Shown here piece after piece: positions 1-10,632 of a stretch of DNA of 64,000 nucleotides; within the stretch, counting starts at the first letter, position 1, and each line of letters starts with the position of its first letter. Source of the stretch: Methylomonas sp. LW13 (lineage in GTDB: Bacteria; Pseudomonadota; Gammaproteobacteria; Methylococcales; Methylomonadaceae); NCBI RefSeq assembly GCF_016865255.1, contig NZ_CP033381.1:806001-870000 (forward strand). Reading direction: 5' to 3'. The notes below the pieces were generated by a model, which ran no database searches, had not been told where the DNA came from, and saw only the letters and a list, made by a program, of their open reading frames with translations. Made by a program: the position numbers and the translations under genes.

Positions 1-235
1 TTTCCGGCGTTTGGCTGTGCCAGTTGGCTTTAGGGTAATGGTCCATATGCTCAGATTGATAGTTGAAAATGGCGTTGGCGTAGTTGCCCCAAGGCTAAAT
101 TAGCCTGAGGTTAAAACCATAAGTTGACAAAGAATACTTTGTGCTTGTTCCCTAAAAGGGATGGGGTTATAGTCCATTCCCGAGGTCTATGGCCTCATTC
201 TAAATTAAAATAAAAACAAATAGTTGGAGGTATAT

Positions 236-442
236 ATGGGCGGAGTTATCGAATTAGTGGTGTTGATGTTGATTATTGCCATCTTCGCTTTCGCACCGTT
301 GGGGTATTTCATTTACATGTACACCATGAAGAATGGCGAACCGTTCGGCGACATCGAGCCGCACGGCGATAGCGATTCGGCGCTATTGAGAAATGTCAGC
401 AAAGCCATTCTGATGGTTAAAGGCAAACTGGGAAAAAATTAA
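236..442 (+). CDS. Small single-span membrane protein, family unknown
   Basis: A 68-residue protein with one strongly hydrophobic N-terminal helix (about residues 4-31), followed by a short polar tail. The ATG is chosen because a GGAGG box lies six bases ahead of it; an in-frame TTG twelve bases upstream overlaps that box and is unlikely. The first 23 residues align without gaps to the small protein at 12154-12468: both have V4-I5, M11-L12-I13, A15 and the block AFAPLG at 18-23. Its tail carries one DSxLxR motif (DSALLR), which occurs twice in the paralogue. I do not recognise a named family. A terminator follows, so it is probably a monocistronic unit. Confidence 0.7.
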   Translation: MGGVIELVVLMLIIAIFAFAPLGYFIYMYTMKNGEPFGDIEPHGDSDSALLRNVSKAILMVKGKLGKN

Positions 443-466
443 TAAAGCCTTATTTGCCAGCAATAG

Positions 467-492
467 AAAGCCGGGTTTAGCTCGGCTTTTTT
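467..492 (+). terminator. Rho-independent terminator after the small membrane protein
   Basis: The arms AAAGCCG and CGGCTTT enclose a short loop and are followed by a T run. It lies 25 bases after the stop codon at 442 and just before the 3' end of the convergent moeB, so it may serve both genes. Confidence 0.7.
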
Positions 493-504
493 ATGTGGAT
501 TGGC

Positions 505-1251
505 TTATTTCGCGCCGCAGCTTGGGCAGTGTGGGTTTTTCTTCAAGCGCATGCTGTGCCATTCCATACTCAGGCCGTCCAGCAACAGCAAGCGGCCTGT
601 TAATGTGCTGCCGGTGTTGACTATCAGCTTTATCGTTTCCAAGGCCTGTATGCTGCCGACGATGCCGGTGATCGGCGCAATCACGCCGTTGCGGGCGCAA
701 TTTTGCAATTCCTCGCCATCGCTTTGATAAAGACAGTTATAGCACGGGCTATCGTTTAACCCTGGGGTAAATACGCTGACTTGACCCTCAAAGCGGATCG
801 CCGCGCCGGATACCAATGGGGTTTGTTGGTTCACGCAAGCCTTATTGATGGCAAAGCGGGTGGTGAAATTATCGCTACAGTCCAGCACTACGTCGGCGTC
901 AGCCACTTCTGCAAGTAGCTGTTCGCCGGCTAATCGCTGTTTGCGAGCCAATACTTTTACGCCCGGATTAATTTTTTCCAAAGTCTGTTGGGTTGAAATA
1001 ACTTTATCCAACCCTATATCGCTGGTGTAGTGAGCAATCTGGCGTTGCAAATTGGTCAAATCGACTTGGTCGTCGTCGTAGACGGTGATCTGGCCGACAC
1101 CGGCCGCAGCCAGGTACATTGAGGCAGGCGAGCCCAAACCGCCGGCACCGACGATTAATACTTTGGCATCGAGCAATTTTTGCTGACCGGCAATATCGAT
1201 TTGCGGCAGCATGATTTGCCGGCTGTAACGGAGTAATTGTTCGTCGTTCAT
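505..1251 (-). CDS. moeB: Molybdopterin-synthase adenylyltransferase MoeB (ThiF/HesA superfamily)
   Basis: An E1-like enzyme that adenylates the C-terminal glycine of MoaD (or ThiS) so sulfur can be transferred during molybdopterin or thiamine synthesis; cytosolic. At 248 residues it matches E. coli MoeB. Visible features are the nucleotide-binding loop GAGGLGSP at 35-42, the DNFTTR segment near 130, a Cys near 185 in a CARNG context, and two CxxC pairs (CYNC near 171 and CPSC at 242-245) that bind structural zinc in this family. It could equally serve ThiS, since MoeB and ThiF are hard to separate by sequence. It is transcribed away from groESL and its start lies about 70 bases from the groE CIRCE element. 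A MoaD-like protein is encoded at 25304 but is not adjacent. Confidence 0.85.
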   Translation of the reverse strand: MNDEQLLRYSRQIMLPQIDIAGQQKLLDAKVLIVGAGGLGSPASMYLAAAGVGQITVYDDDQVDLTNLQRQIAHYTSDIGLDKVISTQQTLEKINPGVKVLARKQRLAGEQLLAEVADADVVLDCSDNFTTRFAINKACVNQQTPLVSGAAIRFEGQVSVFTPGLNDSPCYNCLYQSDGEELQNCARNGVIAPITGIVGSIQALETIKLIVNTGSTLTGRLLLLDGLSMEWHSMRLKKNPHCPSCGAK

Positions 1252-1293
1252 AGTGTGTATGGCTTGGGTAAGGCGCAGATGATGCCAAAGAGC

Positions 1294-1321
1294 TTGACAG
1301 AGTGCAAAAGCCGGATATTAT
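1294..1321 (+). promoter_or_regulatory. Sigma-70 type promoter of groESL
   Basis: A perfect -35 TTGACA at 1294-1299 is followed 16 bases later by TATTAT at 1316-1321. The predicted start site falls inside the CIRCE element, as expected for HrcA repression. I saw no clear RpoH-type promoter in the same interval. Confidence 0.7.
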
Positions 1322-1347
1322 TAGCACTCGTTGCTAGAGAGTGCTAA
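1321..1347 (+). promoter_or_regulatory. CIRCE operator (HrcA binding site) upstream of groESL
   Basis: The sequence reads TTAGCACTC, nine bases, then GAGTGCTAA: a perfect match to the CIRCE inverted repeat recognised by the heat-shock repressor HrcA. It directly abuts the -10 box and covers the predicted transcription start, 110 bases before the groES start. hrcA itself is not in this window. Confidence 0.95.
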
Positions 1348-1456
1348 TAAAACTGAGGCCGCTTAAAAGCTCGCTTCCTCCGTAAGGGGTAGCTGTTTTT
1401 TAAATTGCTTTACACAGTTTTTAACCTTTAACTTTATCTACATTAAGGAGACATTG

Positions 1457-1744
1457 ATGAAAATTCGTCCGTTACATGACCGTATCGTCGTAAAACGTGT
1501 TGAGGAAGAAACCAAAACCGCAGGCGGCATCGTGTTGCCGGGTTCAGCTGCTGAAAAACCTAGCGAAGGCGAAGTGTTGGCAGTAGGTTCAGGTAAACCG
1601 TTAGACAACGGCCAAGTACGTGCCCTGGAAGTTAAAGTTGGCGACCGCGTGTTGTTCGGCAAATATTCCGGCACCGAAGTTAAAGTCGATGGCGAGCAAT
1701 ACATCGTCATGCGCGAAGAAGACATCATGGGTGTTTTGGGTTAA
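1457..1744 (+). CDS. groES: Co-chaperonin GroES
   Basis: The 95-residue lid of the GroEL folding chamber, forming a heptamer in the cytosol. It begins [12 protein letters not shown] as is usual for the family, carries the mobile loop region ([12 protein letters not shown], about 18-29) that docks on GroEL, and has standard full length. The ATG at 1457 is preceded by AAGGAG six bases upstream; the preceding in-frame TTG overlaps that spacing and is not favoured. It is the first gene of a groES-groEL operon, with 55 bases between the two, under the CIRCE-overlapped promoter at 1294-1347, so heat and HrcA control are expected. Confidence 0.98.
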   Translation: MKIRPLHDRIVVKRVEEETKTAGGIVLPGSAAEKPSEGEVLAVGSGKPLDNGQVRALEVKVGDRVLFGKYSGTEVKVDGEQYIVMREEDIMGVLG

Positions 1745-1796
1745 TCCCAACTCGTTCGACACACTCTTTTTCAATTAACCAATATCTCAGGAATAA

Positions 1797-3440
<1,644 letters not shown>

Positions 3441-3463
3441 TCGCCTTCGGCCTTGGCCTGAAA

Positions 3464-3496
3464 ACCCCGGTTGCCGCAAGGTGCCGGGGTTTTTTA
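3464..3496 (+). terminator. Rho-independent terminator of groESL
   Basis: The arms ACCCCGG and CCGGGGT enclose a 13-base loop and are followed by TTTTTT. It ends the groES-groEL transcript. Confidence 0.85.
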
Positions 3497-3616
3497 TTGC
3501 CTGGCGCTTTGGGTGTGGAACGGTTTACGATGGTTTGCCGCACTATAGATTGATTTTTGCCGCGAAACATTCGATAACGGCATCAGCAAATTATTCACAG
3601 CTCGAAGCTATTAACC

Positions 3617-4363
3617 ATGACCAACGATTTTTCGATTCTGATCGCCGACGACAATGAAATCAATCTATGGTTGTTACGCGAACAGTTGGAATACTGGACG
3701 ACCAATATCACCTCGGCAAAAGACGGGCGGGAGGCCTGGCAATTGTTGCAAGAACGCCGCTACGACTTCATCTTTCTGGATGTGAACATGCCGTTTTTGA
3801 GTGGTTTCGATGTCGCCGCCAATTTGCGCGGCACCGAAAACTACAATCGGCAAACGCCGGCAGTCGCCGTCACGGCTCACGCGCAAAATCAGCAGCAGGA
3901 ACGGGCAATTGCAGCCGGGTTTAACGAATGTCTGGTCAAGCCGGTCCGCCTTTATCAATTGGAACAACTATTGGTGCGTTGGCGGCAACACGAGCCAGTG
4001 AATGCCGAGTATTATGCCGGGCAACTTTTGCGTAAAGCCCAGGATAACAGGCAGTTGAGCCAAATCCTAATGGCCAAATTATTTGACCAGTTGCCGGGGT
4101 TGATACTTGAGATCGAGCGGGCTGTGGACAATCGCTTGCTGCAACAGGCTTGGGAGTTGAACCATAAACTGCATGGTACCTTTTGTTTTTACGATTTTGC
4201 CGACTGCCTGGCGGTCGTCGAGAACTTGCAAAAAGCGTTGGCACAAGCCGACGCAGAGTTGGCGCAACAGCGCTTTAATAAAATGAAAATTAAGCTGATT
4301 CGGCTGTTGGATAACCAGGATCAAGTTCTGAAATGTCTCGGTGACGATGACGCCATATTATGA
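3617..4363 (+). CDS. Orphan receiver-HPt phosphorelay protein
   Basis: A 248-residue cytosolic signalling protein. The N-terminal two thirds is a CheY-like receiver: acidic pair D11/D12, phospho-acceptor D55 in FLDVNMP, T in VAVTAH, and K in LVKP near 114. The C-terminal part resembles a histidine phosphotransfer domain, with a candidate phospho-histidine in NHKLHGTF near 183. It has no kinase, output or DNA-binding domain, so it looks like the detached tail of a hybrid kinase (BarA-like order REC then HPt). No partner kinase is adjacent; groEL upstream ends in a terminator and zwf follows after 127 bases. The receiver call is firm and the HPt call is moderate. Confidence 0.8.
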   Translation: MTNDFSILIADDNEINLWLLREQLEYWTTNITSAKDGREAWQLLQERRYDFIFLDVNMPFLSGFDVAANLRGTENYNRQTPAVAVTAHAQNQQQERAIAAGFNECLVKPVRLYQLEQLLVRWRQHEPVNAEYYAGQLLRKAQDNRQLSQILMAKLFDQLPGLILEIERAVDNRLLQQAWELNHKLHGTFCFYDFADCLAVVENLQKALAQADAELAQQRFNKMKIKLIRLLDNQDQVLKCLGDDDAIL

Positions 4364-4490
4364 CCAAGGTGACACTCGCGTGGCTCTAATTTGGCCGCTT
4401 TTATCGGCTGCGGCGCTTTGGCGTTCGACGCGCCCGCGCAAATGATGCAAACTGCACCCTATATTGCAAAGTAAAGACAAGGTGGCTTTT

Positions 4491-5981
4491 ATGAATACAG
4501 ACCCCTGCACTTACGTCATTTTCGGTGCTACCGGCAATTTGGCGCGCTTGAAGCTCATGCCGGGCTTCTATCATCTGGAATTGGAAAAAAAACTGCCGGA
4601 AGGCACACGTATCCTGGCGGTGGGCCGCCGTCCCTGGGATAGAGCAACCTGGCTGGCCGAAGTGAAGGCCTTGCTACTTGAGCAGGCCAATACGCCGCTG
4701 GACGAGGCCGTATTCAATCGGTTTAGCGAACGGCTGGATTATCATCGCGGCGATCTCGATCAACCGGAATGCTATAAAACTCTGGCGGAAACGCTAAACG
4801 CTCAGCCGCGATTTTCCCGCAATATGGCCTTCTATCTGGCCATCGGTCCCAGCGATTTCGGCAACGTCATCGAGTCTTTGAGCCAAGTGGAGCTGCTGAA
4901 CGAAGAATACGGCTGGCGACGAGTCGTGATCGAAAAGCCATTTGGTTACGATCTGGAGAGTGCACAGGCCTTGCAAAAACGTCTGAGCCGCTATTTAAGC
5001 GAAGACCAGATTTACCGCATCGACCATTATCTGGGTAAGGGCATGGTGCAGAACGTCTTGGTGTTTCGTTTCGCCAACGTCATGCTGGAGCCCTTGTGGA
5101 ATCGCAATTACATCGACCATGTGCAGATCACCCACTCCGAAGAGCTGGGCATTGGCAGCCGCGGCGAGTATTACGACAGCGCCGGGGCCATGCGCGACAT
5201 GCTGCAAAGTCACCTGTTACAGCTTTTGACCTTGGTGGCGATGGAGCCGCCGGTGTCCATGGATGCCGAATCGCTGCGCGACGAAAAAGTCAAAGTGCTG
5301 AAGTCCATTCGGCCGATCCCGAAATCGGCTGTGCATGCGCATGCCTTTCGCGGCCAATATGCCCGCGGCAATATCGAAGGTCAAAAAGTGGGCGGTTACC
5401 TGGAGGAAGCCAATATTCCCGCTGACAGCAGTACCGAAACCTATGCGGCAATGAAATTGTTGATCGATAACTGGCGCTGGCGCGGCGTGCCGTTTTATCT
5501 GCGCACCGGCAAGCGTATGGCCAAGGGCCAATCCTCGATTTCGATCTGCTTTCGCCACCCGCCGTTTCAGTTTTTCCGGGATACCCATGTGCAGTGCATG
5601 ACGCCGAACTGGATATTGCTGGGGATTCAGCCGGAAGAATGCATCCGCATCGAAATGACCGTCAAGGAGCCGGGCTTAGAAATGCGTACCCGCACCACCA
5701 GCCTGGACGCCAGCTTTCGCAATCCCGACGAACGCCGCGTGGATGCCTACGAAGATTTGTTGTTGGATGTGATGAAAGGCGACCGTTCATTATTTTTGCG
5801 TTTCGACGAAGTGGAATACGCCTGGCGCATCGTCGATCCGATTTTGCAAAATTGGGTCACCGAGCGGGACTACATCGCCACCTATCCGGCTGGTTCCTGG
5901 GGGCCGGAAGAAAGCCGCCGCTTGTTCGAGAAGGAAGACCAGTACTGGCGCAGTTCCTTGATGCCGGAGTGTCAGTCATAA
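4491..5981 (+). CDS. zwf: Glucose-6-phosphate 1-dehydrogenase
   Basis: Oxidises glucose-6-phosphate to 6-phosphogluconolactone with NAD(P)+; in methylotrophs it serves the oxidative pentose phosphate, Entner-Doudoroff or dissimilatory RuMP routes. 496 residues, as expected. It shows the nucleotide-binding segment FGATGNLA at 11-18, the substrate signature RIDHYLGK at 176-183, and the catalytic-His region DMLQSHLLQ. The start is ATG 4491, with AAGGTGG five bases upstream, rather than an in-frame ATG 27 bases earlier. One oddity: the residue after RIDHYLGK is Gly, where most homologues have Glu. It stands alone; a perfect hairpin lies 100 bases downstream. Confidence 0.95.
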   Translation: MNTDPCTYVIFGATGNLARLKLMPGFYHLELEKKLPEGTRILAVGRRPWDRATWLAEVKALLLEQANTPLDEAVFNRFSERLDYHRGDLDQPECYKTLAETLNAQPRFSRNMAFYLAIGPSDFGNVIESLSQVELLNEEYGWRRVVIEKPFGYDLESAQALQKRLSRYLSEDQIYRIDHYLGKGMVQNVLVFRFANVMLEPLWNRNYIDHVQITHSEELGIGSRGEYYDSAGAMRDMLQSHLLQLLTLVAMEPPVSMDAESLRDEKVKVLKSIRPIPKSAVHAHAFRGQYARGNIEGQKVGGYLEEANIPADSSTETYAAMKLLIDNWRWRGVPFYLRTGKRMAKGQSSISICFRHPPFQFFRDTHVQCMTPNWILLGIQPEECIRIEMTVKEPGLEMRTRTTSLDASFRNPDERRVDAYEDLLLDVMKGDRSLFLRFDEVEYAWRIVDPILQNWVTERDYIATYPAGSWGPEESRRLFEKEDQYWRSSLMPECQS

Positions 5982-6081
5982 CTGCGACTCCCTCGGTTTC
6001 TGTTAACAATGTGTCATGATGCGGTAGCGCCAAACTTATTCCGTTTTCGGATTAAGTGTTTCGGGCTAACGGAAAACAAAG

Positions 6082-6124
6082 CTGTGTGAAATGCCGAGAT
6101 AGCTGCGGCATTTCACACAGTTTT
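6082..6124 (+). terminator. Perfect 15-bp hairpin downstream of zwf
   Basis: The arms CTGTGTGAAATGCCG and CGGCATTTCACACAG are perfect complements around a 9-base loop, followed by only four T residues. It is probably the zwf terminator, but the strength and perfection of the palindrome, and its place between zwf and the iron sigma factor gene, leave open an operator or processed RNA role. Confidence 0.55.
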
Positions 6125-6265
6125 ATGAATGCTAACAAAGCTCTGATTTTTTCGAACGAACGAAAATCTCATATTTTCAGGCGGTTAAGTCTTTGAGTTC
6201 CGTCATGGCGTAAACTTTGCTGCGCCAAATGCCACGATTAACTCCAGCATGGCCTGGCTTCGCGC

Positions 6266-6781
6266 ATGGCATTTTCAGACCACGATATTTACCGAATTTT
6301 TTTAAGTACCCGCCCGCAAATCCAGCGTTTTTTGCAGCAGCGCATTCGGTGCGACGACACTGCGGCCGATTTGATTCAAGACATTTTTTTGAGATTGACG
6401 CTGCTGAAGCCACCTCCCGCCAGTGAGACCGAAGTCCAGGCCTGGCTGTTTAAAGTGGCATCCAATCTATCTCTCGATCATCTGCGCACGCAAAAACGCC
6501 GTTGTGAATTGCTTGATCAATATCTGGGCGACGAAACCGACATCGACGCTTCGGCAGCGCCGGAACGAACGGCGGAAGCGCAAGATCAATTGCAGCACAT
6601 TCAGCTGGCACTGGCCGATTTGCCTGATCAATGCGCCGAGATTTTATATTTAAGCCGTATCGAGGGCTTAAGCCATATTGAGATTGCCAAGCAACTGAAA
6701 ATCTCGACCAGTTGGGTGGAAAAACAGCTGGCAAAAGCGTTGCTGCACTGCCGGCAGGCTGTTGATAGCCAATGTACTTAG
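6266..6781 (+). CDS. ECF sigma factor, FecI type
   Basis: A 171-residue extracytoplasmic-function sigma factor. Region 2 spans about residues 10-80 (DLIQDIFLRL and the AWLFKVASNLSLDHLR segment) and region 4 about 110-160, with a helix-turn-helix in LSHIEIAKQLKISTSWVEK. It is followed by a FecR anti-sigma gene and an STN-bearing TonB receptor, the standard FecI-FecR-FecA surface-signalling arrangement, so it probably directs transcription of the receptor gene when the cognate ferric siderophore binds. The start ATG lacks a strong Shine-Dalgarno box. Function is confident at the level of an iron-type ECF sigma; the actual siderophore is unknown. Confidence 0.88.
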   Translation: MAFSDHDIYRIFLSTRPQIQRFLQQRIRCDDTAADLIQDIFLRLTLLKPPPASETEVQAWLFKVASNLSLDHLRTQKRRCELLDQYLGDETDIDASAAPERTAEAQDQLQHIQLALADLPDQCAEILYLSRIEGLSHIEIAKQLKISTSWVEKQLAKALLHCRQAVDSQCT

Positions 6782-6839
6782 TGTGGATTTAAGCGCCTTG
6801 GATCGTTATAGTAAATATCCCGCTCCAAACAACACCGTA

Positions 6840-7814
6840 ATGAACGAAACTTCTTCAACTCGCCGAGCAGCTTTGCAGCAACAAGCCGTTGCCTGGCACG
6901 TGCGCCTAAAGTCCGGTGCTGCCGATGACACGGTATTGACTGAGTTCGAAAACTGGCGGTCGCAAACCCCCGAACACGAGCAAGCCTATCGTGATGTCGA
7001 GACCCTTTGGCAACACCTGCCGCGGCCGCTACTCGCTGATCGGCAACACCGTCGCGCGCTGGCGATAAGGCAGCGGCGAGGGCGTAGGCTAAAGCGCGGA
7101 TTGGGCTTGGCTGCGGCCGCTGCGCTGCTGCTGTGCGTGATGAGTAGTTTTTATCCGGATTACTTGCAACATCCGCTGGCAGACTACCGTACCCGGATCG
7201 GTGAGCAGACCTCAATTACGCTGGCCGACGGCAGTATCGCCCATCTGAATACCGATACCGCCATCGATGTATCAATCAATGCCAATGAGCGACGCATTGA
7301 ATTGCTGCGCGGCGAGGCCGAATTTGACGTGGCGCATGACGAGCACAAGTCGTTTCGGGTCGTATCCGGTGCTACGTCGACAGAAGCGTTAGGCACCCGC
7401 TTCATCGTCCGTTACGACGGCCAAACCGGCGCGGTTACGCTATTGCAAGGCAAAGTCCGCAGTAGCAGGCCGTCCGCGCACGGTGCGCAAGCCGATAGCG
7501 CCACACTGCAACCCGGCCAACAACTAAGCTTCAATACCGAGATGTTGGGCGTGCCGCAAGCAGTCGAATTAAGCAACGCCGACGCCTGGCGCCGCGGCCG
7601 CTTGTTGATGAATTTCGTACCGTTAAAACAGGTTATCGCCGAAATCAACCGCTACCGGCGCAGCCAAATCCGTTTATTGGACGACAGGCTGGCGGAGCGG
7701 GAAGTCAACATCGCCGTCGACATCCAGCAAATCGATGCCTGGCTGGAAGCCCTGCAACAGACCTTGCCGGTTAAAGTCATCCACGCCGGGCCGCTGGTGT
7801 TTTTGCAGTCCTGA
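6840..7814 (+). CDS. FecR-family anti-sigma / sigma regulator
   Basis: An inner-membrane protein that relays receptor occupancy to the FecI-type sigma factor. From ATG 6840 it is 324 residues: an N-terminal cytoplasmic domain with the EFENWRSQTPEHEQAY segment typical of FecR proteins (about 26-41), one transmembrane helix near 85-104, then the periplasmic FecR domain (LADGSIAHLNTDT, ELLRGEAEFDV) and a C-terminal region that contacts the receptor signalling domain. The reading frame stays open 78 bases further upstream, overlapping the end of the sigma gene, so the start is not certain; no good ribosome site precedes either choice. Confidence 0.88.
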   Translation: MNETSSTRRAALQQQAVAWHVRLKSGAADDTVLTEFENWRSQTPEHEQAYRDVETLWQHLPRPLLADRQHRRALAIRQRRGRRLKRGLGLAAAAALLLCVMSSFYPDYLQHPLADYRTRIGEQTSITLADGSIAHLNTDTAIDVSINANERRIELLRGEAEFDVAHDEHKSFRVVSGATSTEALGTRFIVRYDGQTGAVTLLQGKVRSSRPSAHGAQADSATLQPGQQLSFNTEMLGVPQAVELSNADAWRRGRLLMNFVPLKQVIAEINRYRRSQIRLLDDRLAEREVNIAVDIQQIDAWLEALQQTLPVKVIHAGPLVFLQS

Positions 7815-7918
7815 TGGCCCGCTTTGCTGCCTGCGACAATTTGTCACACATCCTTTAGTACGGCTCAGCCAGCCGCCAATCGTTCTCAGCTAAAACCCAC
7901 TCAAACTGAGGACACATC

Positions 7919-10378
7919 ATGAGAAAAACCGGAAACCCAAGCCGGACGCGAACAGCTCAAACTAAAGGCTCATCGACCATCGGTGCATTGCCGCTTTGTC
8001 TGAGCTTGATAAGCGCTGCGACGCTGCCGACAGCTCAGGCCGAAAGCCCCAGCGCCACTAGCGAAAGTCGCACCTACAACATCGCTGCGCAGCCCTTGTA
8101 TTCCGCACTGAGCGCGTTGGCCGAACAGTCCGGCGTGCAGTTTGTTTACAACTCGGAGTTGGTCAAGGGTATCGACTCGCAAGGCGCTAGCGGACAGTAT
8201 TCGCTGGAAGGCGCATTGAAATGCTTACTGTCCGGGTCGGGGATTAGTTATCGATTCAGTAGCGGTAACACCGTCACGCTGCAAAATACGGCCGAGTTGG
8301 AGCCGCAATCGGCTGCAACGATGCCGGCTGTGACGGTCGTTGGCAAAACCGATCTCAACTCCGATGATCCCTACAACTTGAGTTATACCCGCACCAACAC
8401 GGCGCTGGCGACCAAAACCGACACACCCATCATGGAGACGCCTGCCTCCATTCAAGTCGTCAACAAGGCGGTGCTGCACGATCAACAATCCTACCGCTTA
8501 CAGGACGCCATCAAGAATGTCAGCGGCGTGCAGTCTTACCATTCGTATGGCGGCGACCACGAACAATTCGTGATGCGTGGTTTTCTGCAAAGCACCGTCA
8601 ACTATCGCAACGGCATCCGCATACCGTTTACTAAATTCGATCTGGCCAACGTCGAGCGCGTGGAAGTGATTAAAGGCGCATCGGCCATGCTGTTCGGCTT
8701 CGGCGATCCCGGCGGCTTGATCAGTACCGTGACCAAGCAGCCCAGCTCGACGCCCTACTATTCGCTGGAACAACGCTTCGGCTCCTACGATTTCTATCGT
8801 ACCGAAGCCAGCGCAACCGGTCCGATCAGCAAGGAAGCCGGCCTGAATTACCGGTTGGACATGTCGTATCTGGATACCGGTTCGTTCCGGCAAAACATGG
8901 GTAATGACCGGATCTTTTTCGCGCCTACCCTGAGTTGGGAAGCCACGGCGGACACCAAGTTCACCTTATCCTATGAATACTTCGACGAGAACAACGCCTA
9001 TGACTACGGTGTGCCCGCGGTCGGCAACCAATTGGCCAGAATTCCCATTTCCAGAACCTTCGTCGGCCGTTCGGATTTAAGAAATTCCACGACCAACAAT
9101 TTGGTCGATTTCAGAATCGACCACCGCGTCAACGACCAGGTCAAGCTAAACGCCGGCGTGGTGTCGTCGCAGTATCAAAAGTATTGGCAGGGTTTCTATA
9201 CCGGCCGCGTCAACGAAACCCCCGGCAACGCCTTCGGCAACGTGTCGCGCAATTACTGGTTTAGCCCGGAAAACGCCGAGTCACTGACCGCCTGGGTAAA
9301 CGGCACGTTCGACTTCGAAACCTACGGCATCAAGCATAAACTGTTGCTCGGCGGCGAGTACTACAACAGTCAATTGAAATACGAGGTTGCCAGCGGCGGC
9401 GTCGACACGATCAACATCTTTAACCCGAATATTGCGGCCGTTACCGACGCTCAGGTAAGCCGAATCCGGAGTGCGTCTTACAACGACGTCATCGCTACCG
9501 AGAACACCTCAAAGGCCATTTACTTTCAGGATCAAATGACGCTTTGGGACAAGCTGCACATTATGGGCGGCTTCCGCTATGACTGGGTGGATAGGATGCA
9601 AGACCTGAGCTGGTGGGCGCCGGACGGCAAGGACGCGCGTAACGACGATGTGGTCAGTCCCCGGGTCGGTATCGTTTACCAGCCGGTCAACTGGCTGTCG
9701 TTGTTCGGCAGTTTCACCGAGTCGTTCGGTCCGGCCAACGATTACGACAACGGCGGCGCCAAGTTGTACGATCTATTCGATGCCACCCAGTTCGAGGGCG
9801 GGGTAAAAACTCAATTTTTCGACGGCAAATTCAACGCCAGCGTGGCTTACTTCGACCTGGAAAGAACCCAATTTTTCCAAGATCCCAACAGCGATGTGAT
9901 CTATGCGCAAGTGCCGGTTAAGGGCAGCAGTAAAGGCGTCGAACTGGACGTACAAGGTCAGCTGTACGAGGGCTTGAGTGTCATCGGCACCTACGCTTAC
10001 ACCAACGCCAAGGTCATCGACGACACGGGGACACCAGCCAACATCGGCAACCGTATGCCTTTTGCGCCCAACCATCAGGGCAGCGCTTGGTTGAAGTATG
10101 ACTTCGACGGCGACATGCTGAAAGGCTTTAGTGTCGGTGCCGGGGTTTATGTTTCCGGACGCCGTTACGGCGATGCCGCGAACAGCTATTTCGACAGATC
10201 CTATGCTCGGCTGGATTTGATGGCGGCCTACAAGCGCAAACTGGGCGGCATGAATTTGACCACCCAGGTCAACATCAACAACGTCAACGATGCTGAGTAT
10301 TACGTGCTGCGCTCGCGCCGCACCAATCTACCCGCCGAGCCGTTGGCGGTCATGGGCTCGATCAAGTTGGAGTATTAG
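7919..10378 (+). CDS. TonB-dependent siderophore receptor with STN signalling domain
   Basis: An 819-residue outer-membrane receptor. After a long signal peptide ending near TAQA (about 40) comes a Secretin/TonB N-terminal (STN) domain around residues 55-115, then the plug (MRGF, RVEVIKGASAMLFG, GGLISTVTK, about 150-280) and the beta-barrel, ending in the aromatic tail KLEY. The STN domain marks it as a transducer working with FecR and FecI encoded just upstream. It resembles the FpvA/FoxA class of hydroxamate or mixed-siderophore receptors, though the ligand cannot be read from sequence. It starts 104 bases after fecR. Confidence 0.92.
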   Translation: MRKTGNPSRTRTAQTKGSSTIGALPLCLSLISAATLPTAQAESPSATSESRTYNIAAQPLYSALSALAEQSGVQFVYNSELVKGIDSQGASGQYSLEGALKCLLSGSGISYRFSSGNTVTLQNTAELEPQSAATMPAVTVVGKTDLNSDDPYNLSYTRTNTALATKTDTPIMETPASIQVVNKAVLHDQQSYRLQDAIKNVSGVQSYHSYGGDHEQFVMRGFLQSTVNYRNGIRIPFTKFDLANVERVEVIKGASAMLFGFGDPGGLISTVTKQPSSTPYYSLEQRFGSYDFYRTEASATGPISKEAGLNYRLDMSYLDTGSFRQNMGNDRIFFAPTLSWEATADTKFTLSYEYFDENNAYDYGVPAVGNQLARIPISRTFVGRSDLRNSTTNNLVDFRIDHRVNDQVKLNAGVVSSQYQKYWQGFYTGRVNETPGNAFGNVSRNYWFSPENAESLTAWVNGTFDFETYGIKHKLLLGGEYYNSQLKYEVASGGVDTINIFNPNIAAVTDAQVSRIRSASYNDVIATENTSKAIYFQDQMTLWDKLHIMGGFRYDWVDRMQDLSWWAPDGKDARNDDVVSPRVGIVYQPVNWLSLFGSFTESFGPANDYDNGGAKLYDLFDATQFEGGVKTQFFDGKFNASVAYFDLERTQFFQDPNSDVIYAQVPVKGSSKGVELDVQGQLYEGLSVIGTYAYTNAKVIDDTGTPANIGNRMPFAPNHQGSAWLKYDFDGDMLKGFSVGAGVYVSGRRYGDAANSYFDRSYARLDLMAAYKRKLGGMNLTTQVNINNVNDAEYYVLRSRRTNLPAEPLAVMGSIKLEY

Positions 10379-10395
10379 ACCGTTCTATGGGTCAC

Positions 10396-10522
10396 GTTGG
10401 GGTGAGGTAACGAACCCCAACATTTTTGGCCTCTAAATTACCGGTATCGTTGATGTTCTGTTGCCGATAGCTGGAGGATGGTTTTGAGGTTGTTGTGTTG
10501 GGGTTCCTTTAATCACCCCAAC
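10396..10522 (+). repeat. Two copies of a GTTGGGGT...ACCCCAAC inverted repeat
   Basis: Arms GTTGGGGT and ACCCCAAC occur at 10396-10403/10414-10421 and again at 10497-10504/10515-10522, each enclosing 10 bases. The first is followed by ATTTTT and could terminate the receptor transcript; the second is followed by CTACGCTGGCC. A half-copy with GGTTGGGGTGCCTT is seen at 40918, suggesting a dispersed intergenic repeat family. Confidence 0.65.
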
Positions 10523-10632
10523 CTACGCTGGCCTGGCAAAATGGGACTGGGATTTTCCGGGGCCTAAACGTCTTATTCAGGTATCGACGCCTTTTGTTTT
10601 CGCACCCTTTACGTGACCTTTTCGCTATCGCC

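Noticed and set aside
6177..6413. 78-codon minus-strand frame overlapping the sigma factor gene start
   Set aside because: Overlaps the promoter and 5' end of the sigma gene; no family signature.
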